A DNA stretch of 51,198 nucleotides from Guptibacillus hwajinpoensis (GTDB lineage Bacteria; Bacillota; Bacilli; Bacillales; Bacillaceae_O), in NCBI GenBank assembly GCA_016841765.1, contig JAENYN010000035.1:1-51198 (forward strand). The letters are read 5' to 3'. This document shows positions 16,090 through 27,292 of the stretch, in pieces (within the stretch, counting starts at the first letter, position 1; every line of letters starts with the position of its first letter). The notes under the pieces were generated by a model. The model did not search any database. It was not told the origin of the DNA and worked only from the letters and a program-made list of their open reading frames with translations. Made by a program: the position numbers and the translations under genes.

Positions 16090-16599
16090 TCAGGACGCTT
16101 CATTATATGCCGCAGACTTGTCATCCTTCGCATAAAACTGGCGGATGTAAGGGATTACCCAGTAGTCGATGCCGATTTTTGCTGCATTGAATCCGGCTGC
16201 AAGAATGAAAACAGTTAAAAGAGCCATTTGTGGATTAGTGCTGGTTGTGCCGGAAAGCATGAAAGCAAAGTTCATTGTGATACCCATCAACGCTGCGAAA
16301 GTAGTCAAACCGCCAACAATAAGGCCAATGCCTACAAGGAATTCACCCCATGGAACAAGGAAGTTGAAAAGCCCTGCATTTGGAATCGCAAACCCTTCAA
16401 GGAAACTTGCCCACCAGCCCTGGACAGCCGGGTGTTCGCCAGCCGCTTTTCCTACTGCTCCCTGAAGGAATCCGGATACATCAAATCCATCAGCAATTTT
16501 GTGCCAGCCGGCAGTGATCCACTGGTAGCCGAGATACACACGAATGACGGTCAGAAGATAAGAGGCAATTGTATTTTCACGAAGCCATTTCATAAACAT
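16090..16599 (-). CDS. DoxX family membrane protein, copy 1
   Basis: 169 residues with four hydrophobic segments (about ASYLLTVIRVYLGYQWITAGW, LVPWGEFLVGIGLIVGG, AALMGITMNFAFML, ALLTVFILAAGFNA). DoxX proteins are membrane subunits linked to thiol/quinone or thiosulfate redox stress, for example CatD in Bacillus. The ATG at 16599 is used since AAGGAG lies 8 bases upstream; this gives the same length as the neighbouring copy. The gene is almost identical to the one 40 bases upstream (16639-17148) and has no promoter of its own that I can see, so the two are probably co-transcribed. Confidence 0.88.
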   Translation of the reverse strand: MFMKWLRENTIASYLLTVIRVYLGYQWITAGWHKIADGFDVSGFLQGAVGKAAGEHPAVQGWWASFLEGFAIPNAGLFNFLVPWGEFLVGIGLIVGGLTTFAALMGITMNFAFMLSGTTSTNPQMALLTVFILAAGFNAAKIGIDYWVIPYIRQFYAKDDKSAAYNEAS

Positions 16600-16638
16600 T
16601 TGACTCACTCCTTATTTAATGTTTTTTGTTTATTGCGA

Positions 16639-17148
16639 TCAGGACGCTTTATTATATTGTGCTGACTTGTCATCTTTGGCATAGAACTGGCGGATGTAAG
16701 GGATTACCCAGTGGTCGATGCCGATTTTAGCTGCATTGAATCCGGCTGCAAGAATGAAAATAGTTAAAAGAGCCATTTGCGGATTAGTGCTGGTTGTGCC
16801 GGATAGCATGAAAGCAAAGTTCATAGTGATACCCATCAGTGCCGCGAAAGTGGTCAAACCGCCAACAATAAGGCCAAGACCTACAAGGAATTCACCCCAT
16901 GGAACAAGGAAGTTGAAAAGCCCGGCATTCGGAATCGCAAATCCTTCCAGAAAACTTGCCCACCAGCCTTGAACAGCCGGATGTTCGCCAGCCGCTTTTC
17001 CGACTGCTCCCTGAAGGAATCCGGATACATCAAATCCATCAGCAATTTTGTGCCAGCCGGCAGTGATCCACTGGTAACCGAGGTACACGCGAATGACGGT
17101 CAGAAGGTAAGAGGCGATGGTGTTTTCACGAAGCCACTTTACAATCAT
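16639..17148 (-). CDS. DoxX family membrane protein, copy 2
   Basis: 169 residues, nearly identical to copy 1; differences are few (for instance start MIVKWLREN versus MFMKWLREN, GLGLIVGG versus GIGLIVGG, end QYNKAS versus AYNEAS). Same four membrane segments. AAGGAGTG precedes the start. A palindrome-like site lies upstream at 17169-17190. The similarity also extends at DNA level, so this is a recent or homogenised tandem duplication. Confidence 0.88.
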   Translation of the reverse strand: MIVKWLRENTIASYLLTVIRVYLGYQWITAGWHKIADGFDVSGFLQGAVGKAAGEHPAVQGWWASFLEGFAIPNAGLFNFLVPWGEFLVGLGLIVGGLTTFAALMGITMNFAFMLSGTTSTNPQMALLTIFILAAGFNAAKIGIDHWVIPYIRQFYAKDDKSAQYNKAS

Positions 17149-17168
17149 TTTGATACACTCCTTAGTAA

Positions 17169-17190
17169 AAATGTGATATTTATTACACTT
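17169..17190 (-). promoter_or_regulatory. Candidate operator upstream of the doxX pair
   Basis: An imperfect palindrome with halves AAATGTGAT and ATTACACTT, about 20 bases before the doxX copy 2 start and next to an AT-rich TATATATT stretch that could be a -10. A MarR/DUF24-type regulator would fit but is not shown. Confidence 0.35.
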
Positions 17191-17469
17191 TCAATATATA
17201 GGAATCCAGGGGAAAAGTGTGGTAATAATGGAACCATTTACAAATCCGCCACAACTTTTTGACAACTTTTCAAAGTTTGCACTATGAAGGAAGTGTAAAT
17301 AGGTATACGGGTATATGTACTTATGTTCATGTGTTGGATAAAATCTTTTCAGCCTTAAATGATCTTTTAATGGAATAATTTGTTTAATCAGATTCACGAG
17401 CGGAAAAACAATACTACAGACAATTGAATAAAGTGAACCCAATTCAGGATGGAAGGTGGATTAAACAGC
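17191..17469. other. Divergent intergenic region, nothing else seen
   Basis: AT-rich gap between the doxX pair and the VLRF1 gene. I see no open small gene and no repeat; it must hold the promoters for both sides. Confidence 0.4.
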
Positions 17470-18279
17470 ATGACGATGACCGATCGAATTCGAAAGCTTG
17501 AAACCGTCCAGCTCGAAAAGCCTGAGAAAGTGTTGACGATGTATTTGAATATGGATCCGTCCGATCCCGGACATCAGGGAGGCGAATGGAAAATCCAGTT
17601 GAAGAATGCAATGAGTAATTTCGAAGAATATGTGGAAAACAGCGGCAACAAGGAAGAGTTGAAAAATTTCAGGAAGGTGCGGTCCAGGGCAGAAAAGTTT
17701 GTGGACAGCCACCATCAAGATCATTTAAAAAGCATTGTTTTATTTGCTTCCGCCGATGATTCCGTCTGGTTTGCGGAAACATTGCAAATGAGGGTTGAAA
17801 CCGAATTTTTTTGGGAAATGGCTCCTCGACTTGAACAACTAGAGCAGCTTAACCGAGAATTTCCGAAATCAGGAATCATTCTTGTCCAGCAAAACCATGT
17901 GAAAATCGTCGAAGCAGAACTTGGCGTTGTCCAGGATACCAGGGAATATATGCTCGATCTTGATACAGAAGACTGGCGCAAATACAAGGGTCAGCCAACC
18001 TCTGGCAATCCCAGGCGCGGAGGTACACAGGGATCAGGTGTTCAGCAGCATAAATATGAAGACAGTATCCGTGTCAACCAAAAGCGCTGGTATAAGGGGC
18101 TGGCCCCGAAACTGGATAAGATGGCGAAGAAAGATGAATGGCAGCGGATTTATCTTGTCGGCAAGAAAGAAGAAATAGCAGAAATTGAGGACCATATGAA
18201 TAAGCCGATTGATGACAGGGTGCCGAAAAATTTGCTGAACCAGAAGGAAGAGAAAGTGATCGAGGAAGTGGTGGCATAA
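17470..18279 (+). CDS. VLRF1 family aeRF1-type release factor
   Basis: 269 residues. It resembles the bacterial archaeo-eukaryotic release-factor-like (baeRF/VLRF1) proteins: an N-terminal start RIRKLETVQLEKPEKVLTMYLNMDPSD, a central domain (SIVLFASADDSVWFAETLQM ... SGIILVQQNHVKIVEAELG) and a basic linker with GNPRRGGTQGSGVQQHKYE. The linker with a GxxQ-like piece (GSGVQQHKYE) sits where eRF1 has GGQ. A role in ribosome rescue is likely by family; direct evidence is lacking. ATG with GGAAGGTGG upstream. Confidence 0.75.
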   Translation: MTMTDRIRKLETVQLEKPEKVLTMYLNMDPSDPGHQGGEWKIQLKNAMSNFEEYVENSGNKEELKNFRKVRSRAEKFVDSHHQDHLKSIVLFASADDSVWFAETLQMRVETEFFWEMAPRLEQLEQLNREFPKSGIILVQQNHVKIVEAELGVVQDTREYMLDLDTEDWRKYKGQPTSGNPRRGGTQGSGVQQHKYEDSIRVNQKRWYKGLAPKLDKMAKKDEWQRIYLVGKKEEIAEIEDHMNKPIDDRVPKNLLNQKEEKVIEEVVA

Positions 18280-18388
18280 CAGGAAAAACGAAGCGAATGT
18301 TTCAGATCTGGCTCATCGGGAAGAGTCTAGTAAGAGCAAACGCTCATTGAGTTCTTGCCTCATCGAGAAAAAAAGGAGGATGATAAAC

Positions 18389-18568
18389 ATGGCAAGAAAT
18401 AATTCACAATATCAGCCGACAGACGATAAAGGTTTTAAAATGTCGGATACACAGGAAGTATTATATTCCCATGAATTCAAAGAAGCCGATATTGCCGGAG
18501 GCGTCCGCAAGCCAAAAGTGCGCCGGGCCAAACGTGAAAACCCTGATTTGCTTCGGGATGGACAATAA
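18389..18568 (+). CDS. Hypothetical small basic protein
   Basis: 59 residues, polar and charged, not recognised; the C-terminus VRKPKVRRAKRENPDLL is strongly basic and the middle TQEVLYSHEFKEADIA acidic. The ATG follows AAAAGGAGGATGATAAAC, a very good ribosome site. A terminator follows directly. It could be a small spore or nucleic-acid-associated protein, but nothing proves this. Confidence 0.6.
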   Translation: MARNNSQYQPTDDKGFKMSDTQEVLYSHEFKEADIAGGVRKPKVRRAKRENPDLLRDGQ

Positions 18569-18572
18569 AAGG

Positions 18573-18604
18573 CAGCCTGTCTCCTATGTGAGGCAGGCTT
18601 TTTC
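18573..18604 (+). terminator. Terminator
   Basis: GCCTGTCTC-CTATGT-GAGGCAGGC followed by TTTTTC, right after the 59-residue gene. Confidence 0.85.
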
Positions 18605-18790
18605 ATTGTTCTAATAAATAGAAATAGTAAACGCGGCTAAAAAGTATACAAGGTTGCATTTTCACATATTTTCGCCAAAGGGCTCATCATCTTCTATATT
18701 GCTTATGAGGCAAAAAGACAAAGGGACCCTGACGTACCGCCATGATTTCCATCGTTTATTCGAATAAGCAAATAGGAGATATTTTAACAA

Positions 18791-18973
18791 AGCTCTGTTA
18801 AACGCTAGTGTTGATTTCCGTTGCAGGTACTCGCTTTCCGCAGGGCGGGCGCTGAGCCTCTTCATCGCTATCGCTCTTGCGGGGTCTCAGCGGTCCCGCT
18901 AGTCCCGCCGTAGTCTCGCACCTTCCACTCCAATCAACTAGTGAAGAAATCAACATTGAGCTTTAACACAGCC
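18791..18973 (-). repeat. Family B repeat, copy 2 (short form)
   Basis: Inverted relative to the copy at 9427 and ending in AGCTCTGTTAAA and CTTTAACACAGCC. It lacks the 66-base units found in copy 1. It ends about 30 bases before the next gene and may carry part of that gene's leader. Confidence 0.75.
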
Positions 18974-19002
18974 TTTAACAAAGAAAGCCGGGGGGAGAAG
19001 CC

Positions 19003-19212
19003 ATGTATAACGAGGATATTGAAGAAGCACTGCAGCGTGCCTGTGCTTCTCTTAAATTGATTGGGCTGCGGATCGGTGAAGAAGAGAAGATGCTGGTTCG
19101 CAAGTCACTGAAAGGTGATTTCAGTGATGACCAGTTTTTTCAGCAGGCCCGGAAAATTCATGAACTTCAGCAAGGAAAGGCTGATAGCTGGAAAAACCTT
19201 CAGGAAGGATAA
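19003..19212 (+). CDS. Hypothetical small protein, antitoxin-like pattern
   Basis: 69 residues, helical. The pattern ALQRACASLKLIGLRIGEEEKMLVRKSLKGDFSDDQFFQQA loosely recalls VbhA-type antitoxin domains (A.AS..L.G ... GeIs.eE), but no Fic or other toxin gene is next to it, so I do not call a toxin-antitoxin pair. ATG with GGGGGAG upstream. Transcription may start inside or beside the adjacent family B repeat. Confidence 0.5.
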   Translation: MYNEDIEEALQRACASLKLIGLRIGEEEKMLVRKSLKGDFSDDQFFQQARKIHELQQGKADSWKNLQEG

Positions 19213-19223
19213 TGTAAAGAAAA

Positions 19224-19263
19224 CACGCCGATTGGCGAGACTTTAGGCGAAGACAGAGGCGTG
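19224..19263 (+). other. Hairpin after the small gene
   Basis: CACGCC and GGCGTG close a 28-base internal part that holds two GGCGA pieces. No T-tract follows. Possibly a weak 3' structure. Confidence 0.3.
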
Positions 19264-19357
19264 GTTGCCCTTATCTATCTTCTTAAAAATGGCAGCTGCG
19301 TCGACATATTCCCTTGCTGACAAATCATGCTTTCTTATATGGTGAAAAAGATACATA

Positions 19358-19391
19358 GAAAAAAGCCGGCACCTGGATGCCGGCTTTTACT
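19358..19391 (-). terminator. Terminator of the aminopeptidase gene
   Basis: AAAAGCCGGC-ATCCAGGT-GCCGGCTTTTTT on the minus strand; symmetric, so usable in both directions. Confidence 0.85.
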
Positions 19392-19407
19392 TTAGAATCC
19401 TATTCTC

Positions 19408-20640
19408 TTAAAAAGCCCAGTTTCCATTCCGGAAAATCGGTTCACGTGTCCCGTCTTCCAGTTCGCCGTCTATATCCATTTCAGCAGAGCCGATCATGAA
19501 GTCAACGTGGGTGATGCTTTCATTCAGCCCGTTTTCAGCCAGTTCGTCCGGGGACATGTTTTTTCCGCCTTCAATGCAAAACGCATAGGAATTGCCGATT
19601 GCCAAATGGTTGGAAGCATTCTCGTCAAACAGCGTATTATAGAACAAAATGCCTGAGTTGGAAATCGGTGAATCATCCGGCACCAGTGCCACTTCCCCGA
19701 GATAATGCGACCCTTCATCGGTTCCCACAAGATGCTTCAGAGTCTCTTCGCCGTTTTCAGCTATGACATCTGTAATCTGGCCGTTTTCAAACCGGAATGA
19801 AAAGTTTTCGATGAGGTTGCCGCCGTAATTCAGCGGTTTCGTACTTGAAACTGTTCCATTAACACCCTTTTTAAGAGGTGTTGTGAAAACTTCTTCCGTA
19901 GGCATATTGGCGATGAACTTGTCGCCCTTTTCATTCTCGCTTCCGCCGCCGACCCATATGTGGGTAGGGGGGAGTTCGATGGAAAGATCTGTTCCCGGTG
20001 CTATGTAATGAAGCTTTTTATATTTTTTGCTGTTCAAGTGATCCACTTTTTCGTTCAGTGTGGCGTTGTGCTCTTTCCACGCTGCAACGGGGTCCTCCAG
20101 GTCGGCCCTGGTCGCTTTGAAAATCGCATCCCACAGCTTATTCTGCTGTTCTTCTTCAGGAAGATCAGGGAACACTTTGGCCGCCCATTCTTTTGAAGGG
20201 GTAGCGATGACGCACCAGCTGACCTTATCGGACTGGATATACTGGCGATACTTGATCATCGTTTTTCCAGCTGCTTTATTGAAGTTGGAGATCCGTTCAG
20301 GATCGACTCCTTTGAGCAAGTCTGGATTTGATGATGTGATGCTTAGGAAAGCTGCACCGTTTTCCGCCATTTCCTCCATGCCCCTTGCTTTCCACATCGG
20401 GAACTCATGAAACGCTTCGTCAGGCGCATAGTCATATTTAATGCGAGCAGCCTCTTCATCATTCCACTCGATATGTACGTGTTTCGCTCCAGCTTCATAG
20501 CCTTTTTTTGCGGCCTTTCTGACAAACTCTGCTGCAGAAATCGGCGCACTGATGACAAGTGTCTGCCCCTTTTGGATATTGACACCGGCACGGATGACAA
20601 GCTCTGCGTATTTTTCTAGATTTTGTTCAAAACTGCTCAT
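19408..20640 (-). CDS. M29 family aminopeptidase (AmpS/AmpT type)
   Basis: 410 residues, the usual length. A two-metal cytoplasmic aminopeptidase that removes N-terminal residues from peptides. Likely metal ligands are Glu in NMPTEEVFTTP, Glu in LGEVALVP, His in DENASNHLAIG, and His and Asp in ITHVDFMIG; the Tyr of SAEMDIDG-adjacent segments is also conserved. ATG start with AAGGGGATAGG upstream. Single-gene unit. Confidence 0.93.
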   Translation of the reverse strand: MSSFEQNLEKYAELVIRAGVNIQKGQTLVISAPISAAEFVRKAAKKGYEAGAKHVHIEWNDEEAARIKYDYAPDEAFHEFPMWKARGMEEMAENGAAFLSITSSNPDLLKGVDPERISNFNKAAGKTMIKYRQYIQSDKVSWCVIATPSKEWAAKVFPDLPEEEQQNKLWDAIFKATRADLEDPVAAWKEHNATLNEKVDHLNSKKYKKLHYIAPGTDLSIELPPTHIWVGGGSENEKGDKFIANMPTEEVFTTPLKKGVNGTVSSTKPLNYGGNLIENFSFRFENGQITDVIAENGEETLKHLVGTDEGSHYLGEVALVPDDSPISNSGILFYNTLFDENASNHLAIGNSYAFCIEGGKNMSPDELAENGLNESITHVDFMIGSAEMDIDGELEDGTREPIFRNGNWAF

Positions 20641-20847
20641 AACCTATCCCCTTTTTCACTAAATTTATATTCCTATTGTAGCAGTATTGCAATGTAAAGC
20701 CCAGCAACTTCCTGTCACTCAAGTTATTGAAAGTTATGCCCTTTTTGTGATAGCTCTTCTTAAATGTATCGTTGATTTGAAAAAATATGAAAAAAAACTC
20801 TCTCCCGGTAATGCTCTGCTTTTCCTTGCTGACAATTTCCAATACGG

Positions 20848-20879
20848 CAAAAAAACACCTGCTCCCAAAAGAAGCAGGC
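20848..20879 (-). terminator. Terminator of the 44-residue gene
   Basis: CCTGCTTC-TTTTGG-GAGCAGG followed by TGTTTTTTT on the minus strand, immediately after the stop of the small gene at 20882. It supports that gene being real. Confidence 0.8.
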
Positions 20880-20881
20880 TG

Positions 20882-21016
20882 CTAAAAAAATGTGTGCCAG
20901 CCGGTGCGGCGGTCTTTTAATTCCTCGATTGCACGCTCGTATTCAAGCTTACTGGCGTACTTTTCGGAAACAGTATGCCTTTTCCGGAGGAATGGTTTGA
21001 AAATGGCGATCAACAT
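20882..21016 (-). CDS. Small basic protein, 44 residues
   Basis: A short gene with full expression signals: AGGAG 8 bases before the ATG at 21016 and a strong terminator just past the stop. The product starts MLIAIFKPFLRKRHTVSEKY and continues ASKLEYERAIEELKDRRTGW, ending HTFF: a hydrophobic N-terminus, then a charged helix. I do not recognise it. It could be a membrane-associated small protein. Confidence 0.6.
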   Translation of the reverse strand: MLIAIFKPFLRKRHTVSEKYASKLEYERAIEELKDRRTGWHTFF

Positions 21017-21226
21017 TACCGATCATCTCCTGTCTGTTTGGTTACTTCAAGTATAGGTCAATCAGAAAAATTCCATAACGAGCCAGCGAATGAATTTCTT
21101 TCAGCCTTTAGACTGAATAGAGAATCAGCCCGCAGGAATGGAAACAGGATAGTGGCAGGACATTGAACAGCAAAGGAACGTTTAAAGATGCGAAAAATAT
21201 TAAAAAGCAACTGTGGAAAGTTTTTA

Positions 21227-21240
21227 TGAAAGCGTTTACC
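21227..21240 (+). promoter_or_regulatory. cre site (CcpA) of the hut operon
   Basis: TGAAAGCGTTTACC matches 13 of 14 cre consensus positions and lies about 60 bases before hutU. Carbon catabolite repression of histidine use through CcpA is known in B. subtilis, so the fit is good. Confidence 0.65.
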
Positions 21241-21301
21241 ATAAAGTTGAGACGTTTGAAAATTCCAGAAGTTACAATTCAATTGTGAAAGGGTGGCGTG
21301 A

Positions 21302-22969
21302 ATGGCTGGGATACAAAAGGAGATCATCCGGGCACCGCGTGGATCGGGGCTGAACACAAAGGGCTGGATACAGGAAGCGGCTTTGCGTATGCTGATGAAT
21401 AATCTGGACCCCGAAGTTGCCGAACGGCCGGAAGACCTGGTGGTTTACGGCGGAAAAGGCAAAGCTGCGAGAAACTGGGACAGTTATCACAAGATTGTCG
21501 GGACGCTGAAAAAACTGGAAAACGATGAAACATTGCTCGTTCAGTCAGGAAAACCGGTTGCCGTTTTTAAAAGCCATGAAGATGCACCTCGTGTATTGAT
21601 CGCTAACTCTAATCTGGTGCCGGCCTGGGCCAATTGGGAACACTTTCGGGAGCTGGAGCAAAAAGGGCTGATGATGTACGGACAGATGACGGCAGGAAGC
21701 TGGATCTATATCGGTTCACAGGGAATTCTGCAGGGAACGTATGAAACGTTTGCGGAAGCTGCCCGAAAACATTTCGGAGGCTCTCTGCGGCACACGCTCA
21801 CTGTCACAGCGGGACTTGGCGGAATGGGTGGGGCCCAGCCGCTGGCTGTCACAATGAACGGCGGTGTCGTCATCGCTGTTGAAGTGGACCGGACCCGAAT
21901 CGAGCGCAGGATAAAAACGGGGTATTGTGATGTCATGTCAGAATCGCTCGACGAAGCCTTGACACTCGCCGGAGAGGCAAAACGTGAAGGCCGGGCCCTG
22001 TCGATCGGACTGCTGGGAAATGCGGCAGACGTTCTGCCGGAACTCGTGAAGCGCGGAATAACCCCGGATTTGTTGACTGATCAGACCTCAGCACATGATC
22101 CGCTCGTTGGATATCTGCCCCACGGCCTGAGCCTGGCGGAAGGGGAAAAACTGAGAAACAGCGATTCTGAAGACTATTTAAGACGGGCCTGCAAAAGCAT
22201 TGCGGTTCACGTGGAAGCTATGCTCGATCTACAAAAAAAGGGGGCCGTCACGTTCGATTACGGAAATAACATCCGCCAGGTCGCCTTCGATGAAGGAGTA
22301 ACGGATGCTTTCGGTTTTCCGGGTTTTGTGCCGGCGTTCATCAGGCCGCAATTTTGTGAAGGAAAAGGGCCGTTCCGCTGGGCAGCCCTTTCGGGAGATC
22401 CTGACGATATATATAAAATTGATGAACGGATCATCCAGGAGTTTGCCGATAACAGCCACCTTATCAACTGGATTAAGTTGGCCCGGCAAAAAGTCAAATT
22501 CCAGGGCCTGCCGGCACGGATTTGCTGGCTCGGTTACGGTGAACGGGCCAGATTCGGGAAAATCATCAACGAAATGGTTGCGAGAGGCGAACTTTCCGCG
22601 CCGATCGTAATCGGCAGGGATCACCTTGATACCGGGTCGGTCGCATCTCCAAACAGGGAGACTGAAGCAATGAAGGACGGAAGCGATGCCGTTGCCGACT
22701 GGCCGATTTTGAATGCCCTTATTAACGGTGTCAACGGAGCAAGCTGGGTATCCTTCCATCATGGCGGCGGAGTAGGCATGGGTTATTCCCTTCATGCAGG
22801 AATGGTCATTGTAGCCGATGGCACCGAGGCGGCAGGCAAGCGGCTCGAACGGGTGCTGACTTCCGATCCGGGCCTGGGTGTCGCCAGGCATGCGGATGCC
22901 GGATATGAACAGGCGGTCCGAACCGCCCGGAAACACGGCATACAGCTGCCGATGCTGACAGATGATTAA
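21302..22969 (+). CDS. hutU: Urocanate hydratase
   Basis: 555 residues, full length. It hydrates urocanate to imidazolone propionate, step two of histidine degradation, with tightly bound NAD+ as electrophile. Family marks: start region [15 protein letters not shown] loop [50 protein letters not shown] and the end [22 protein letters not shown] with GAAAGGGTGG upstream. First gene of hutU-hutI-hutG; no hutP regulator gene is present. Confidence 0.97.
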   Translation: MAGIQKEIIRAPRGSGLNTKGWIQEAALRMLMNNLDPEVAERPEDLVVYGGKGKAARNWDSYHKIVGTLKKLENDETLLVQSGKPVAVFKSHEDAPRVLIANSNLVPAWANWEHFRELEQKGLMMYGQMTAGSWIYIGSQGILQGTYETFAEAARKHFGGSLRHTLTVTAGLGGMGGAQPLAVTMNGGVVIAVEVDRTRIERRIKTGYCDVMSESLDEALTLAGEAKREGRALSIGLLGNAADVLPELVKRGITPDLLTDQTSAHDPLVGYLPHGLSLAEGEKLRNSDSEDYLRRACKSIAVHVEAMLDLQKKGAVTFDYGNNIRQVAFDEGVTDAFGFPGFVPAFIRPQFCEGKGPFRWAALSGDPDDIYKIDERIIQEFADNSHLINWIKLARQKVKFQGLPARICWLGYGERARFGKIINEMVARGELSAPIVIGRDHLDTGSVASPNRETEAMKDGSDAVADWPILNALINGVNGASWVSFHHGGGVGMGYSLHAGMVIVADGTEAAGKRLERVLTSDPGLGVARHADAGYEQAVRTARKHGIQLPMLTDD

Positions 22970-23035
22970 AGATAAAAGTTCATAAATTATTTCCTTTCAA
23001 GAAGAAGATCGTTTCACAGCAAACATATACAGTAA

Positions 23036-25299
<2,264 letters not shown>

Positions 25300-25356
25300 A
25301 AAAGCCGCCCGGCGTATAATGAAATACAATAAGCCTGCCGCAATCATAGTGCAGGA

Positions 25357-25411
25357 AAGGAGGGGAATGAATCGAGTATCAGTGATTCATCCCCTCCTTT
25401 CTTTATTCTTT
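25357..25411 (+). terminator. Long hairpin/terminator between hutG and hutH
   Basis: GAAAGGAGGGGAATGAATC pairs with GATTCATCCCCTCCTTTC with one bulged A, an 18-bp stem, followed by TTTATTCTTT. It probably ends the hutUIG transcript or limits read-through into hutH; it could also be a control point for hutH. Confidence 0.7.
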
Positions 25412-25444
25412 AACTCACTAATGCAGTAGCAAAGAGGTGAACCG

Positions 25445-26950
25445 ATGGTTGTTTTAAACGGAAATTCATTGTCGTTATCCGATATGAAAAAAATCATCTA
25501 TGAAAAAGAAAAGGTCACAGCTGATCCCAACAGTTTAAAGCGGGCGGCTGCGAGCCGAAAAGCGGTTGAGAAAATTGTAAATGAGGGTCGAGTGGTATAC
25601 GGCATCACAACCGGCTTCGGTAAATTCAGCGATTATTTAATCGATAAACAGGATGTGGAATCACTTCAGTTAAATTTAATCCGGTCACATGCCTGCGGTG
25701 TTGGAGAACCTTTTCGAGAGGAAGTTTCACGGGCGATGCTGATTCTTCGGGCCAATGCCCTCCTGAAAGGGGTTTCGGGTGTCAGGCCTGAAGTGATTGA
25801 GCGCCTCCTCGCATTTGCCAATCGCGGAATCTATCCAGTCATTCCTTCTCAAGGATCGCTCGGTGCCAGTGGGGACCTGGCACCGCTTGCCCACCTGGCC
25901 CTTTCCATAATCGGAGAAGGGGAAGTGTTTTACCGCGGAGAGCGGATGGCGGCTAAAGCTGTCCACCAAATGGAAGGGCTGGAACCTCTCGTCCTTAAAG
26001 CGAAAGAAGGTCTTGCTCTCATCAACGGGACACAGGCGATGACAGCGGTCGGTGTCCTAGCATATTTGGAAGCTGACCAGCTTGCCGATGCAGCCGATTG
26101 GATTTCTGCGCTCACATTCCAGGCGATGAGGGGAATCATTGATGCATATGATGCCGATTTACATGAAGCTAGAGGATATGTCGAACAGACCGAAGTGGCG
26201 GAACACATGAGGAAACTACTTCATGGCAGCAGGCTGACGACCAGGCAGGGGGAACTTCGCGTCCAGGATGCCTATTCGCTTCGCTGCATTCCGCAGGTGC
26301 ACGGGGCAAGCCGGCAGGCTCTTCGTTATATAAAAGAAAAACTTGAAATAGAAATGAACGCCGCTACAGATAACCCGCTTATTTTCGATGATGGCGAAAA
26401 AGTGATATCCGGCGGAAATTTTCATGGACAGCCGATTGCCCTGGCGATGGACTTTCTGAAAATTGCAGCCGCTGAATTGGCGAATATTTCTGAAAGGCGG
26501 CTTGAAAGACTTGTCAATCCGCAGTTGAATGGCGGCCTTCCGGCATTTCTAAGCGCAAAGCCAGGGCTGCAGTCCGGGGCGATGATTGTGCAGTATACGG
26601 CTGCATCCCTTGTTTCCGAAAACAAAACGCTTGCCCACCCGGCAAGTGTCGATTCGATTCCATCTTCCGCAAATCAGGAGGACCATGTAAGCATGGGAAC
26701 GATCGGTGCCCGGCATGCCCGGCAAATTGTTTTCAACACTTCACGAGTACTGGCATGCGAGCTTTTATGCGCCCTGCAGGCCGCCGAGCTTTCGGGGAAG
26801 GAGAAACTGTCGCCGCTTACCGGGACCTATTGGGAAGCAGGCAGGAAGCTGGTACCTTCCATTGACCAGGACCGGTCGTTTTCGGCAGATATTGAAAAGC
26901 TGGCCGGCTGGATCGGCAAACCGGTGTTTGCTTCGCAGAATACAATGTAG
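25445..26950 (+). CDS. hutH: Histidine ammonia-lyase
   Basis: 501 residues. It removes ammonia from histidine to make urocanate, the first step of the pathway. The self-formed MIO cofactor motif Ala-Ser-Gly is seen in [18 protein letters not shown] (about residues 140-142), with the other marks [31 protein letters not shown] and a terminal [15 protein letters not shown] with AAAGAGGTG upstream. It is last in the cluster and separated by a terminator, unlike the hutH-first order of B. subtilis. Confidence 0.97.
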   Translation: MVVLNGNSLSLSDMKKIIYEKEKVTADPNSLKRAAASRKAVEKIVNEGRVVYGITTGFGKFSDYLIDKQDVESLQLNLIRSHACGVGEPFREEVSRAMLILRANALLKGVSGVRPEVIERLLAFANRGIYPVIPSQGSLGASGDLAPLAHLALSIIGEGEVFYRGERMAAKAVHQMEGLEPLVLKAKEGLALINGTQAMTAVGVLAYLEADQLADAADWISALTFQAMRGIIDAYDADLHEARGYVEQTEVAEHMRKLLHGSRLTTRQGELRVQDAYSLRCIPQVHGASRQALRYIKEKLEIEMNAATDNPLIFDDGEKVISGGNFHGQPIALAMDFLKIAAAELANISERRLERLVNPQLNGGLPAFLSAKPGLQSGAMIVQYTAASLVSENKTLAHPASVDSIPSSANQEDHVSMGTIGARHARQIVFNTSRVLACELLCALQAAELSGKEKLSPLTGTYWEAGRKLVPSIDQDRSFSADIEKLAGWIGKPVFASQNTM

Positions 26951-27002
26951 AGCAGCCCGTATTTGTCATTAACAGCTATTCAGTATTTCGCGTGCCTTAG
27001 GT

Positions 27003-27085
27003 GTTCAACAGAGTGGATTGGAGCGGAAGGCTCGACTCCTTGAAAATAAGGATTAATTTCTTCGTGCGATACTTGATTCGAACAG
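27003..27085 (+). repeat. Fragment of family A/B repeat
   Basis: Holds GATTGGAGCGGAAGGCTCGA, then a degraded form of the shared module (GAAAATAAGGATT ... TTCTTCGTGCGA). It lacks recognisable ends and sits just before the inverted-repeat-bounded block. Confidence 0.55.
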
Positions 27086-27141
27086 TAAAAAACACAGGTG
27101 GTCATCCCCCTAACGGGTTTACTTGTGAGGTGCAAAACGGT

Positions 27142-27187
27142 AAATCACATACAAAATCACATACAAAATCACATATCAATTCACACC
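27142..27187 (+). repeat. Direct repeats AAATCACATAC, period 12
   Basis: Three tandem copies at 27142, 27154, 27166, then CAATTCACACC. The pattern recalls arm-type sites of tyrosine recombinases of Firmicute phages and conjugative elements; that reading is inference. Confidence 0.6.
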
Positions 27188-27212
27188 AATTTCACAACAC
27201 TATTCACAATAC

Positions 27213-27251
27213 AAAAAGGCTTAGGGGAATTTTCATCTCTAAGCCTTTTTT
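27213..27251 (-). terminator. Terminator of the island gene
   Basis: AAAAAGGCTTAG pairs with CTAAGCCTTTTT across a 15-base loop, downstream of the minus-strand gene ending at 27293. Confidence 0.8.
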
Positions 27252-27292
27252 CATATTATCTTGTTGTGTTGAACCCCCCATAAGTTCAAGAA

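Noticed and set aside
18662-18865. Minus-strand 67-codon frame
   Set aside because: Overlaps the end of repeat B and has no ribosome site or conserved features.
19003-19212. Toxin-antitoxin pair
   Set aside because: The small protein loosely resembles an antitoxin pattern, but no toxin-like gene lies next to it.
25367-25429. 20-codon leader peptide before hutH
   Set aside because: It has an AGGAGG ahead but only about 3 bases of spacing, and contains one His, so His-codon attenuation is not supported.
27142-27187. Possible CRISPR array
   Set aside because: The repeats are only 11-12 bases with no spacers of even length, and there are no cas genes.
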